A DNA stretch of 64,000 bases from Jidongwangia harbinensis (GCF_020216025.1 NZ_JAIWNC010000041.1:28004-92003), one strand, 5' to 3'; counted from the first letter of the stretch, positions 25,523 to 33,669 are shown. Program-made: numbers and translations. Notes: generated from the sequence alone by a model not told the origin.

Positions 25523-25965
25523 CTGCTTCCCGCGCGGCCCCGCACGTGCTAATGTAGTCACACGACTACTGGTCACCGGACAATGTCCGGGGCTGCGAGG
25601 CGATGGCTTGCCGCAGCCCCGGAATCTCACTCAGAGTAGAGATAGTGCGATTACCATGGGCTAATGCAACGCCAGGCAAGGGCCTGGAAGGCGGGCTCCG
25701 CCGCGAATACGGCTGCGAGGAGCGGCAGAAGCGCGATGTTGCCGTGCTTCAATATTGTTCGACGTCCGCGTCGGACTGAGCGTTGATCTTGCACGGGTCG
25801 TGAGCCTAGCGGAGACCGGCTGCAAGATCGAGAGCCATCAAAGAAGTTACCGGTGGTTAAGGTCGATCGGCGACTCCGGTCAGAAGGACCGAGGCCACGG
25901 CAGTCGCCGACTCGAGCGATCGGACCACGTCGGACGTCACCGATCATCTCCGGCATGCTGTGCCC
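25523..25965. other. 443-bp intergenic region with several palindromes, no gene seen
   Basis: I find no supported coding region here. GTAGTC-ACAC-GACTAC (25554-25569) follows a TAATGT hexamer (25551-25556 overlapping). CCGGACA-A-TGTCCGG is a palindrome at 25576-25590. GGGGCTGCG/CGCAGCCCC (25589-25620) forms a nine-base stem that could terminate transcription. GATCTTGCA and TGCAAGATC are inverted at 25785-25829. The mixture could be an operator cluster with a lost gene or the relic of a small mobile element. Confidence 0.35.
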
Positions 25966-26409
25966 ATGACCGACGATCGTTCCGTCCTGTCCGGCGGCGG
26001 TGCGCCCGCCGTACCGCTGGTGATCTCGGTGATGCTCATCGTTCCGGACGCCGAGGCGGCGGCGGCCTGGTACCAGACGGCATTGGGCGCGACCGAGCTG
26101 TGGAACCTGGGTGGGGTGGTCGGCCTCGAGATTGCCGGCGCCCCCTTCTTCCTCCATGAGGTCAACCCGCGCAACGCCACGGAGACCAGTCCCGACCGGG
26201 CGGGCGTCACGAGTGTCCGCGTCGAGATGTTCACCGACGACCCCGACCACATCGTCGAACGCGCCGTCGCCGCCGGCGCCACCGCCGGGTCGGGCGTCGA
26301 GGATCACCGCGTGGTGTGGGGAACGCACCGCCAAGGTGGCTTCACCGATCCGTTCGGCCACAGGTGGTCCGTCGGCGACAGGTCGCCCCTGGGCCGGCAC
26401 CGGGAGTGA
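25966..26409 (+). CDS. VOC (glyoxalase/bleomycin resistance) superfamily protein
   Basis: The 147-residue protein is a single vicinal-oxygen-chelate fold: VISVMLIVPDAEAAAAWYQTALGAT, GLEIAGAPFFLHEV, VRVEMFTDDPDHIVERAVAAGA and the closing TDPFGHRWSVGDR. It resembles the PhnB-like group. The metal-binding pattern is incomplete for a glyoxalase I, so it may bind a ligand or drug rather than catalyse. I chose ATG 25966 over GTG 25960. The gene stands alone. Confidence 0.85.
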   Translation: MTDDRSVLSGGGAPAVPLVISVMLIVPDAEAAAAWYQTALGATELWNLGGVVGLEIAGAPFFLHEVNPRNATETSPDRAGVTSVRVEMFTDDPDHIVERAVAAGATAGSGVEDHRVVWGTHRQGGFTDPFGHRWSVGDRSPLGRHRE

Positions 26410-26511
26410 CCCGCAGCCCCGCACCGCGTCTCGGACGCCGAGCGCTGCCATGGCCTTCTCTCCTCAGGGGCCGGCCGGCTGCCTCACCCTGCCGCGCCCA
26501 CCGCGTGCGTC

Positions 26512-27222
26512 TCAGCCGAAGAGGGCACCGGGGATGTCGGCGTAGAACAGGGCGGGGTCGCGGGAGAGGGAGGCCTTGACGTTGGCGGTGGGAGCGTCGG
26601 CGATCACCTCGAGCTTGCCGGCTTCCAGGCCGTCCAGGGCCATGGCGACCACCTCGTGGGGTGGGAGTTTGGGGATGTCGTAGGCGGCCATCATGTCGGT
26701 GTCGGCGATCGCCAGGGCCAGCGCGGTGACCTGGGTCTTCTGGTCGGCCAGTTCGAGGCGGATGCCGTTGGTGAGAGACCATTCCGCGGCCTTGGACGCG
26801 GCGTAGCCGTTGCTGGCGGGGGCGAAGGCGTACCAGCTCAGCGCCGAGATGACGTTGAGGATGGCGCCGCCGGGAAGTTTGGGGGCGAAGGCGCGGGTGA
26901 CGTTGAGGGTGCCCCAGAAGTTGGTGTCGAATTCGCGGCGGATGTTGTCCGTGGAGGGGCCGAGCAGCGGGGCGTCGGTGGAGATGCCGGCGTTGTTGAT
27001 CAGGATGTCGAGGTCGCCTACCTCGGCCGCCGCGGTCTCGATGGATGCCGGGTCCGTGATGTCCAGTCGGAGGGGTACCACGCCGGGGATGGTGATCCGG
27101 TCGGGGCGGCGGGCGGTGGCGTAGACGGTGGTGGCGCCGCGGGCGAGGAGAGCCTCGGCGAATGCCTTGCCGAGGCCGCGGTTGGCGCCGGTGACGAGAG
27201 CTTTTGTGCCGTTGATCTGCAT
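26512..27222 (-). CDS. short-chain dehydrogenase/reductase (SDR)
   Basis: The 236-residue enzyme is a classical SDR with a Rossmann fold. It shows the cofactor motif TGANRGLGKAFA near residue 11, NNAG near 77, a catalytic Ser in NVISALSWYA and the YxxxK pair in GYAASKAAEW. An arginine pair after strand 2 (ATARRPDR) suggests NADPH preference. The substrate is unknown. The promoter has a MerR-like long spacer and palindrome, and TAGCGT ends six bases before the ATG, so the mRNA may be leaderless. No MerR-family gene is beside it. Confidence 0.9.
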   Translation of the reverse strand: MQINGTKALVTGANRGLGKAFAEALLARGATTVYATARRPDRITIPGVVPLRLDITDPASIETAAAEVGDLDILINNAGISTDAPLLGPSTDNIRREFDTNFWGTLNVTRAFAPKLPGGAILNVISALSWYAFAPASNGYAASKAAEWSLTNGIRLELADQKTQVTALALAIADTDMMAAYDIPKLPPHEVVAMALDGLEAGKLEVIADAPTANVKASLSRDPALFYADIPGALFG

Positions 27223-27228
27223 GTCACC

Positions 27229-27262
27229 ACGCTAAAACCTGACGTTGACGTGAGGGGCAAGC
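27229..27262 (-). promoter_or_regulatory. MerR-type promoter of the SDR gene
   Basis: On the minus strand TTGCCC and TAGCGT are spaced by about 20 bases, a spacer typical of MerR-activated promoters. The spacer contains the palindrome CCTGACGTTGACGTGAGG (27238-27255 on the plus strand), whose arms match at seven of eight positions. TAGCGT lies six bases before the start codon. Confidence 0.55.
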
Positions 27263-27263
27263 A

Positions 27264-27467
27264 GTGCGAGGTGCATCACTGCGCCGGTCGTGGGACCGGG
27301 CGACCGGTGTGGTGGTCTCCGCCGTGGCGCTCGCCGTCGCCATTCCCAGCATGGTCGTCGCCCTGCGGCAGCTGAAGCTGAGGGAACGGCGACAAGCACA
27401 GTCTGCTCGTGCGCGATCAGGACCGGAGATTCGTCCGGTGACCGGCCACCGGACGTGGTGTCGCTGA
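27264..27467 (+). CDS. possible small membrane protein, doubtful
   Basis: This 67-residue reading frame encodes one hydrophobic segment (about 14-35, GVVVSAVALAVAIPSMVVAL) between basic ends. I do not recognise it, and there is no clear ribosome binding site. It may be a real single-pass peptide, a gene fragment, or chance in GC-rich sequence. Confidence 0.2.
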   Translation: MRGASLRRSWDRATGVVVSAVALAVAIPSMVVALRQLKLRERRQAQSARARSGPEIRPVTGHRTWCR

Positions 27468-27766
27468 AGCCGCAACCCACCGAACTCGATCCCCGAGAAC
27501 TGGCCACCCGTCAACTCCAGGATCGAATGGAGGAAGAACTCCTCCCGGGAACCGATCTTTCGCAACGTCAGTCAGTGCGCCATCAGACTGCGATGAGCAC
27601 GATCAACAACATCCGGTAGACCCAGCGGGCTCACCGAGCCACCACGTCGCGGCCGACGACGCTCAAGGGGCAGGACTGCTGCGCCTTCGCACTCTCCGGC
27701 GGGACGGCGCTGCCGTGATCCGCTACAACGGTTCTGGTCGATCGTACGAATCCGAGGAGGCGTGCC
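27468..27766. other. intergenic stretch upstream of the GH16 gene
   Basis: I see no supported gene here. A short acidic reading frame continues into it without a start or known motif. The ribosome binding site GAGGAGG of the GH16 gene ends this stretch. No CebR box or clear promoter was found. Confidence 0.4.
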
Positions 27767-28609
27767 ATGCCCAGGAAACGCACCGTTGCCGTTGCGACCG
27801 CACTCGGGGTCGGGCTGGTCGCCACCATTGCCGTGGTCGTTCCGATGCTGGGTTCCGCTTCCGCCGCCGAGCCCCCGGGCGCCGCGGAACCCGTCTGGGC
27901 CGACGAATTCGACGGTCCGGCCGGACGCGGGGTGGACGCCGGCAAATGGGCCTACGACCTCGGATACGGCGAGGTCTGGGGCAACAATGAGTACCAGACC
28001 TACACCGACAGCACCGACAATGTGCGGCTGGACGGCGAGGGTCACCTGGTCATTACGGCGCGCAAGGAATCCGGCGGTAAATACACCTCGGGCCGGATCA
28101 AGACCGAAGGACTTTTCAGCCAGAGGTACGGCCGATTCGAGGCGCGCATCAAGATCCCGCGGGGTCCGGGGCTGCTGCCGGCCTTCTGGATGATGGGCAA
28201 TCGGGGCGACTGGCCGGTCAACGGCGAGATCGACGTCATGGAGAACGTCGGCGACCATCCCCGGACCGTGTACGGCACCATTCACGGTCCCGGCTATGCG
28301 GAGGACGACACCACGGGTCGCGGCGGCGAGAAGACCATCGGCTCGGAGCTGTCGGCGGACTTCCACACGTACGCGATCGACTGGGCCCCGGACCGGATCG
28401 ACTTCCTGCTGGACGGCGCGGTCTACAAGACCGTCACGCCGCGCAACATTCCGGCCGGTGCCACCTGGGTCTTCGATCAGCAGCCGTTCTACCTGCTGCT
28501 GAACGTCGCGGTGGGCGGCGACTGGCCGGGTAGGCCGCACGACGAGGTACTGCCGCAGGAGATGGTGGTCGACTACGTCCGCGTCTACCCGGCCGGGCAG
28601 AACACCTAG
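27767..28609 (+). CDS. secreted GH16 endo-beta-glucanase (laminarinase-like)
   Basis: The 280-residue enzyme has a signal peptide of about 34 residues ending in ASAAE, then one GH16 jelly-roll domain (about 42-278). The catalytic motif GEIDVMENVG carries the nucleophile, the assisting Asp and the acid/base Glu in the bacterial ExDxxE order. WWNNEYQ-like sequence (WGNNEYQTYT) and the closing YLLLNVAVGGDWPG are typical of beta-1,3-glucanases. It probably hydrolyses laminarin or fungal beta-1,3-glucan. There is no carbohydrate-binding module. The start follows GAGGAGG. No CebR box is present. Confidence 0.93.
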   Translation: MPRKRTVAVATALGVGLVATIAVVVPMLGSASAAEPPGAAEPVWADEFDGPAGRGVDAGKWAYDLGYGEVWGNNEYQTYTDSTDNVRLDGEGHLVITARKESGGKYTSGRIKTEGLFSQRYGRFEARIKIPRGPGLLPAFWMMGNRGDWPVNGEIDVMENVGDHPRTVYGTIHGPGYAEDDTTGRGGEKTIGSELSADFHTYAIDWAPDRIDFLLDGAVYKTVTPRNIPAGATWVFDQQPFYLLLNVAVGGDWPGRPHDEVLPQEMVVDYVRVYPAGQNT

Positions 28610-28624
28610 AGCCCCTACCGTCGG

Positions 28625-29344
28625 TCACCGCAGGGCCGCCAGGATCCGTTCGGCCTCCGCCTCGTCGGTGGTCTCCCGGCCGGTGACGCCGGCACCCGCC
28701 GCGGTGCCGAGTTCGACCGCCACCGGGTCCGGCACGGTGCGTTTCGCCGAGGCGTGGATCGCCGCCACCCCGGTGCGCACCAGATCGCCGACCAGGTCCG
28801 GCCGCACACCGCCGCCGGCCATGATCTCGATCCGGCCGGCTGCCGCGCGGACCAGGCGGGCGAGGCCGGGCAGGCCGTCGGCGACGGTGGTCGGGCCGCC
28901 GGCGGTCAGGATCCGGTGTACGCCGAGGCCGGCCAGGATGCCGATGCCTTCCTCGGGGTCGGGCAGGAGATCGAAGGCGCGGTGGAAGGTGACCGTCGCG
29001 CCGGCGGCGGCGTCCACGGCCCGGAGCGTCAGGTCGGTGTCGACCCGGCCGTCGCGCAGGCCGCCGAGCACCACACCGGCGGCACCCGCAGTGACGGCGT
29101 GCCGGATGTCGCGCAGCAGCAGCGCGGTCTCGTCCGCGGAATAGCCGAACCCGCCGGGGCGGGGCCGGATCAGCACGTGGACCGGGGGCATCCGCGGGTG
29201 GGTGACGGCGGCCTCGATCAGGGCGAGCGACGGGGTGACGCCGCCCAGCGGGAGCGCGGAACACAGTTCGATCCGGTCCACGCCGAGGCGGGCCGCCACC
29301 GCCAGCCCGTCGGTGTCCTGTACCGCGAGTTCGAAGGCGGTCAT
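28625..29344 (-). CDS. cutC: CutC family protein
   Basis: The 239-residue protein is a TIM barrel of the CutC family. It shows ELCSALPLGGVTPS near the N terminus, VLIRPRPGGFGYS, the central VVLGGLRDGRVD, TFHRAFDLLPDP and the RILTAGG and IMAGGGV strands. CutC has been linked to copper tolerance in E. coli and animals, but its biochemical role is unsettled. The ATG overlaps the stop of the histidine kinase gene as ATGA, so the two-component system and CutC are made together, an unusual partnership. It ends 15 bp from the convergent GH16 gene. Confidence 0.9.
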   Translation of the reverse strand: MTAFELAVQDTDGLAVAARLGVDRIELCSALPLGGVTPSLALIEAAVTHPRMPPVHVLIRPRPGGFGYSADETALLLRDIRHAVTAGAAGVVLGGLRDGRVDTDLTLRAVDAAAGATVTFHRAFDLLPDPEEGIGILAGLGVHRILTAGGPTTVADGLPGLARLVRAAAGRIEIMAGGGVRPDLVGDLVRTGVAAIHASAKRTVPDPVAVELGTAAGAGVTGRETTDEAEAERILAALR

Positions 29345-30462
29345 CGCGTCCCGGCCACACGCGCACCCGGAAACTGGGCCTCGATCTGCCAGCCGGACGG
29401 GACGACCGGGCCGTACGCCAGCTTCCCGCCGTACCCGCTGAGGTCCTCGGAAAGGCTGCGCAGCCCGAAGCCGGCGCCGCCGCGCGGAGCGGGACCACCC
29501 GCGGCGCCGGCCGGTTCGGTGACGGTCCGCAGGAACAGCGTGCCGTCGCGGCACGCCGTGGTGATGGTCAGCCGGGTGCCGGGTCCGTCGTGGCGCAGCG
29601 CGTTCGTGGCCGCCTCGCCGATCAGCCGGTCGGCCACCGCCCGCACCGGCGCCGGAAGTGTGTCGCGCAGGTCGGGTGGGCGTCCGGTCAGGCGTAGCCC
29701 GGCGGCGCACAGGGTGTCCAGGCGACGGTTCAGCAGCGTCGCCGAGTCCTGCTCCGCGCCGTCGGCCAGGGCGGCCCGGACCTCCGCGAGCGCGGTACGG
29801 CCGGCGTCGAGCACGACGTCCACGCGGCGTTCCCCGGCCGGGTCGAGGGCGGTGGTGGCGCGCAGGGCCTCGGTCTGCAGCAGCATCACGGTGACCGTGT
29901 GCGCGAGCGTGTCGTGCACCCGGCGGGCCAGGCGTTCCCGGTCCTCGGCGGCGGCGGTCTCCTGTTCGGCGATCCGGCGCTCCAGCCGCAGCCGGGCCGC
30001 CTCGGTGCGCCGGCGCACGTGCTCGCTGCGCTCCACCCCGGCCAGCCAGGCGACCGTCACCGTGACGACGGCCATCAGCAGTCCCTCGACCGGACCGTGC
30101 CGGACTCCGCTGGCCGCGGCCATGCCGGCGCCGGCCAGCGGGCACAGCACCCACCGGACGGCCGGCGAGCGGTGCGTGGCGGCGGTGTACAGCGCGATCA
30201 TCGCGGGGAAGAATCCGACCGCGCGGGCCATGCCCAGCGTCGTGTGGGCCGCGGTCGCGCCGCCGACCACGATCAGCACCGCGGACGGGAACCGGCGCCG
30301 CCAGAACAGCGGCGCCAGCTGCGCCACGGCCAGCGGCGCCGAGACGGCGGTGCCGGAAAGGACGAAGAGCAGCGTGGTCGCGGCGCCCAGGGCCAGGTCC
30401 ACCAGCGCCGGCGCGTGACCGCGCAGCCGGTCGGCCAGCGGTGACCGGAGCGGAAATGACAT
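29341..30462 (-). CDS. NarL-type sensor histidine kinase (HisKA_3)
   Basis: The 373-residue membrane kinase has about five or six hydrophobic segments between residues 18 and 140 and no large extracellular domain. A HisKA_3 region follows, with His in RLARRVHDTLAHTVTVML. The C-terminal ATPase domain has an N box (EAATNALRH) and a glycine loop (GGAGFGLRSL). Its G1 box is weak, as in many members of this group. It is divergent from its response regulator with only 21 bp between starts, and its stop overlaps cutC. ATG 30477 (MVFRAMSF) is an alternative start. The signal sensed is unknown. Confidence 0.88.
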   Translation of the reverse strand: MSFPLRSPLADRLRGHAPALVDLALGAATTLLFVLSGTAVSAPLAVAQLAPLFWRRRFPSAVLIVVGGATAAHTTLGMARAVGFFPAMIALYTAATHRSPAVRWVLCPLAGAGMAAASGVRHGPVEGLLMAVVTVTVAWLAGVERSEHVRRRTEAARLRLERRIAEQETAAAEDRERLARRVHDTLAHTVTVMLLQTEALRATTALDPAGERRVDVVLDAGRTALAEVRAALADGAEQDSATLLNRRLDTLCAAGLRLTGRPPDLRDTLPAPVRAVADRLIGEAATNALRHDGPGTRLTITTACRDGTLFLRTVTEPAGAAGGPAPRGGAGFGLRSLSEDLSGYGGKLAYGPVVPSGWQIEAQFPGARVAGTR

Positions 30463-30483
30463 GGCTCTGAATACCATGACCGG
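30463..30483. promoter_or_regulatory. 21-bp divergent gap with two possible leaderless promoters
   Basis: On the plus strand TACCAT (30472-30477) ends six bases before the response regulator ATG. On the minus strand TATTCA (30473-30468) ends five bases before the kinase ATG. If both are -10 boxes, the two transcripts start at their first codons and the -35 elements lie inside the opposite genes. Confidence 0.45.
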
Positions 30484-31128
30484 ATGATCCGGCTTGTCAT
30501 CGTCGACGACCAGGCGCTGGTCCGGGAGGGGCTGAGCCTCATCCTCGGCACCCAGCCGGATCTGCGGGTGGTGGCCGAGCTGCCGGACGGCGCCGCCCTG
30601 CTGGACCTGCTGGCCGCCGATCCCGCGGTGGCCGACGTGATCCTGCTGGACCTGTATCTGCCGGGCGCGGACGGCGTACGGATTCTCGGGCAGGTGCGCT
30701 CGCGCCTTCCCGGGGTGTCCGCGAAGGTGCTGATGCTGACCACGGTCGGACGGGCGGCGGACGTGCAGCGGGCGCTGGCCGCCGGCGCGGACGGGTTCGT
30801 CCTCAAGGACGCCAGCGGCGCGGAACTCGCCGCCGCCGTCCGCGGCGCGCACGCCGGGGTGACCGCGCTGAGCGCGTCCGCCGCCGAGTTGCTGTGGCCG
30901 GCGCCCGCCGGAACCGGCGCGGCGGACTCCGGTGCCCGGCTGCGGCTGCTGACCGGACGCGAGCGGGAGGTGCTCGCCCGGCTCGGGCGCGGCATGACCA
31001 ACCACGACATCGCGCGGGACCTCGCGCTCGCCGAGCGCACGGTCAAGGCCCACGTGAGCAACCTGCTCGCCAAGCTTGCGGTGTCCAGCCGGACCCAGGC
31101 CGCGCTGATCGCCCGGGACCTGTCCTAA
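30484..31128 (+). CDS. NarL/LuxR-family response regulator
   Basis: The 214-residue regulator has a receiver domain (about 1-120) with acidic pair VDDQ, the phospho-accepting Asp in VILLDLYLPG, Thr in LTTVG and Lys in VLKDAS. A LuxR helix-turn-helix follows (about 148-210): LTGREREVLARLGRGMTNHDIARDL with recognition helix AERTVKAHVSNLLAKL. It should be phosphorylated by the divergent kinase and may control cutC. There is no ribosome binding site. Confidence 0.93.
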   Translation: MIRLVIVDDQALVREGLSLILGTQPDLRVVAELPDGAALLDLLAADPAVADVILLDLYLPGADGVRILGQVRSRLPGVSAKVLMLTTVGRAADVQRALAAGADGFVLKDASGAELAAAVRGAHAGVTALSASAAELLWPAPAGTGAADSGARLRLLTGREREVLARLGRGMTNHDIARDLALAERTVKAHVSNLLAKLAVSSRTQAALIARDLS

Positions 31129-31192
31129 GGACGTAGACCGGCTAGGTCCTTCGCCGGTTCCGGTGCCCGGCCGGCGCTGGAAGGCTGCTCGG

Positions 31193-32185
31193 GTGTCCTC
31201 CCCGAAACGCGCGCGCCGGCTCCGCCGGCTGCGGATCGCCCTGATCGTCCTCCTGCTCGCGGCCGCCGGGTTGTACGTCGGCAACAGCTCGGCGTTGTGG
31301 GGTGCCGAGGGCGGCCGGCCGCTACTGCTGGCGCACCGCGGCATCGCGCAGACCTTCCCGCTGGACGGCGTCGAGGGCGACACCTGCACCGCCACCCGCA
31401 TCCACCCGCCGGAGCACACCTACCTGGAGAACACCCTGCCGTCGATGCGGGCGGCGTTCGCGGCCGGCGCCGACATGCTCGAGTTCGACGTGCAGGTGAC
31501 CGCGGACGGCCAGTTGGCCGTGTTCCACGACGCGACGCTGGACTGCCGTACCGACGGCACCGGACGGGTGCGGGACCATCCGCTCGCCGCGCTGCGCCGG
31601 CTCGATCTCGGGTACGGCTACACGGCCGACGGCGGCGCCACGTACCCGCTCCGTGGCCGTGGTGCCGGCCTGCTGCCCACCGCCGCCGAGGTGGTCGCCG
31701 CGTTCCCGGACCGGGAGTTGCTCGTCGACCTGAAGAACGACGACCCGGCCGAGGGTGAACGGCTCGCCGACTACCTGGCCACCCTGCCCGCGGAGCGGCT
31801 GGCCACCATCGCCGTGTACGGCGGGGACGCCGCGGTCGGCGCCGTCCGGGAGCGGCTGCCGCAGATCCGCGCCACCTCGAAGAAGATCATGAAGGACTGC
31901 CTGCTGCGCTACCTCGGCACCGGGTGGACCGGCCACGTTCCGGCTGCGTGCCGGCACACCGAGCTGCACCTGCCGCAGCGCTACGGCCGGCTGCTGTGGG
32001 GCTGGCCCCATCTCTTCGTCGACCGGATGCGCGCGGCCGACACCCGGGTGGTCCTGGTCGCCGGTGACGGGCCCTGGTCGGAGGGCTTCGACCGGGCCGC
32101 GGATCTGGACGCGGTACCGGCGGACTGGTCCGGCTGGCTCTGGACCAACCGGACCGACGTGGTTACGCCGCGACTGCGCGGGTAG
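31193..32185 (+). CDS. glycerophosphodiester phosphodiesterase family protein
   Basis: The 330-residue protein has a basic N terminus, one membrane segment (about 12-32) and an extracellular GDPD TIM barrel. Catalytic residues are visible: LAHRG (His-Arg), ENTLPSMRAAFAAGADMLEFDVQVTADG (Glu, Glu, Asp) and VFHDATLDCRTDG (His). Family members hydrolyse glycerophosphodiesters to glycerol-3-phosphate and an alcohol. An inserted segment between the first strand and ENT, with two cysteines near CTATRIHPPEHTY, is unusual. I chose GTG 31193, preceded by GGAAGG; GTG 31163 is possible. Confidence 0.85.
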   Translation: MSSPKRARRLRRLRIALIVLLLAAAGLYVGNSSALWGAEGGRPLLLAHRGIAQTFPLDGVEGDTCTATRIHPPEHTYLENTLPSMRAAFAAGADMLEFDVQVTADGQLAVFHDATLDCRTDGTGRVRDHPLAALRRLDLGYGYTADGGATYPLRGRGAGLLPTAAEVVAAFPDRELLVDLKNDDPAEGERLADYLATLPAERLATIAVYGGDAAVGAVRERLPQIRATSKKIMKDCLLRYLGTGWTGHVPAACRHTELHLPQRYGRLLWGWPHLFVDRMRAADTRVVLVAGDGPWSEGFDRAADLDAVPADWSGWLWTNRTDVVTPRLRG

Positions 32186-32284
32186 CGCTGGCTGTACCAA
32201 CAGACGCCAGCACAGGGGATCGATGTCGGTAGCTGCGGATCAGAGACTTGTCCCGTCAGCCCGACAGCTACCAGGGAGTCCCCG

Positions 32285-33472
32285 GTGTCCAGTTCAATCT
32301 CAGCGCAGAGCCGGCGTGGTCGGCGTAGCGCCGCCGCAGCGGTGGCCTTGGCAGCTCTTGCCGGTCTGGTCGCGTCCGGCATCGCGGCGGCGCAGCCGGC
32401 CGCCGCCGAATCCCGCGACCGCGCCCTCCAGTCAAGGCTGGAGAGCATGGTGAAGGCCGGCCACGCGCCCGGCGTTCTGGCCTCGGTCCGGGACCGCAAG
32501 GGCCACATCACCAACTACACCGCCGGCGTCGGCAACCTGCGCACCAAGGCGAAGGTGCCGGTCGACGGCTACGTGCGGATCGCCAGCAACACCAAGATGT
32601 ACACCGCCGTGGTCGTCCTGCAGCTCGTCGGCGAGGGCCGGATCGGCCTGGACACGCCGGTGGAGGAGTACCTGCCCGGTCTGGTCCGCGGCAAGGGCAT
32701 CGACGGCCGGAAGATCACCATCCGCCAGTTGCTGCAGCACACCAGTCTCCTGCCGAACTACGACCTCCTGCCGAACGGCATTCTCCAGGACCGGCACACC
32801 TTCCGCGAGGACCACGACCTGTTGCAGAGCGGCTTGACGACGGAGGAGCGCCCCGATCCGGGCGTCAAGTTCTCCTACAGCAACACCAACTACATCCTGG
32901 CCGGCCTGGTGGTGCAGAAGGTGACCGGCCGCCCGATCGGCGAGGAGATCACCAACCGCATCATCAGGCGCGTCGGCCTGCGGCACACGTACTGGCCCGG
33001 CGAGGGCGACCAGACCGTCCGTGGGGCGCACCCGCGCGGATACGTGACCGATCCGGCCACCGACAAGCTGGTCGACATCACCGAGCTGGATCCGTCGATG
33101 GCCGGCGCGGCCGGTCGGCTCGTCGCGACCCCGAGTGACGTGAACCGGTTCATGGTGGCGCTTCAGGACGGCCGGCTGCTCAAGGCCCCGCAACTGGCGG
33201 AGATGCGCAAGAGCGTTCCGGCCGAGAACGACCTGCTGCCCGGCTGGCGGTACGGGCTGGGAGCCTTCCAGATCCCGCTGAGCTGTGGCGGCAGTGCCTG
33301 GGGACACGGTGGCGACATGGACGGCTACCAGAGCCGCACCGGTGTCACCGCCGACGGCCGGGCCGTCACGATCGTGCTGACCCGGGACGAACTCACGTCC
33401 CTGGAGGCCCTCAACGATCCGCTGGCCGCCCTGGACGCCGCCCTGTGCGCCGGGAAGCCGTCGCGACGCTAG
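32285..33472 (+). CDS. secreted serine hydrolase of the beta-lactamase/DD-peptidase (class C) family
   Basis: The 395-residue protein has a signal peptide (about 1-41, ending AAAES) and a penicillin-binding-protein-like domain of the Pfam Beta-lactamase family. The SxxK motif is SNTK in VRIASNTKMYT, YxN is YSNTNY, and the third motif is HGG in GHGGDM. It resembles Streptomyces R61 DD-carboxypeptidase and related esterases. The GTG start follows AGGGAG. A close paralogue lies at 53595-54791 with long shared stretches. It is a stand-alone gene followed by a strong hairpin. Confidence 0.9.
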   Translation: MSSSISAQSRRGRRSAAAAVALAALAGLVASGIAAAQPAAAESRDRALQSRLESMVKAGHAPGVLASVRDRKGHITNYTAGVGNLRTKAKVPVDGYVRIASNTKMYTAVVVLQLVGEGRIGLDTPVEEYLPGLVRGKGIDGRKITIRQLLQHTSLLPNYDLLPNGILQDRHTFREDHDLLQSGLTTEERPDPGVKFSYSNTNYILAGLVVQKVTGRPIGEEITNRIIRRVGLRHTYWPGEGDQTVRGAHPRGYVTDPATDKLVDITELDPSMAGAAGRLVATPSDVNRFMVALQDGRLLKAPQLAEMRKSVPAENDLLPGWRYGLGAFQIPLSCGGSAWGHGGDMDGYQSRTGVTADGRAVTIVLTRDELTSLEALNDPLAALDAALCAGKPSRR

Positions 33473-33493
33473 ACCTTCCTCCTCCCCCGAGGC

Positions 33494-33535
33494 GCGGCCG
33501 CCACGGTGCCGGCATCACCGGCACGTGGCGGCCGC
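33494..33535 (+). terminator. long terminator hairpin after the serine hydrolase gene
   Basis: GCGGCCGCCAC and GTGCCGG pair with CCGGCAC and GTGGCGGCCGC, giving about 18 base pairs with one bulged G and a four- to five-base loop. It separates the hydrolase gene from the metH leader. Confidence 0.7.
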
Positions 33536-33585
33536 GTCGTCTCGCCTCGAGCCGGACTCTAGGTGGGGTCGGGTATTCTCGGATA

Positions 33586-33669
33586 CCAGGCCGAGGGGCG
33601 CTGCGACGGGCTCGGCCCGCCACGCTCGGCCGGAACCACGATTCACAAGGGCGCCTCCGATTACGGAGG
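33586..33669 (+). promoter_or_regulatory. candidate SAH riboswitch in the metH leader
   Basis: The leader fits the S-adenosylhomocysteine riboswitch plan. P1 pairs GGCCGAG (33589-33595) with CTCGGCC (33625-33631). P2 is CGGGC-TCG-GCCCG (33607-33619). The conserved core GCGCTGCGAC is at 33598-33607, and CCACGCTCGG is at the expected place. A pseudoknot P4 can pair GGCGC (33597-33601) with GCGCC (33651-33655). The hairpin CCTCCG-ATTA-CGGAGG (33654-33669) would cover the Shine-Dalgarno sequence and shares bases with P4. SAH binding should therefore free the ribosome site and turn metH on. A -10 box TATTCT lies at 33574-33579. Confidence 0.75.

Noticed and set aside
25640..25960. Transposase remnant
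   Set aside because: Some reading frames look vaguely like transposase ends, but no motif or paired terminal repeats could be supported.
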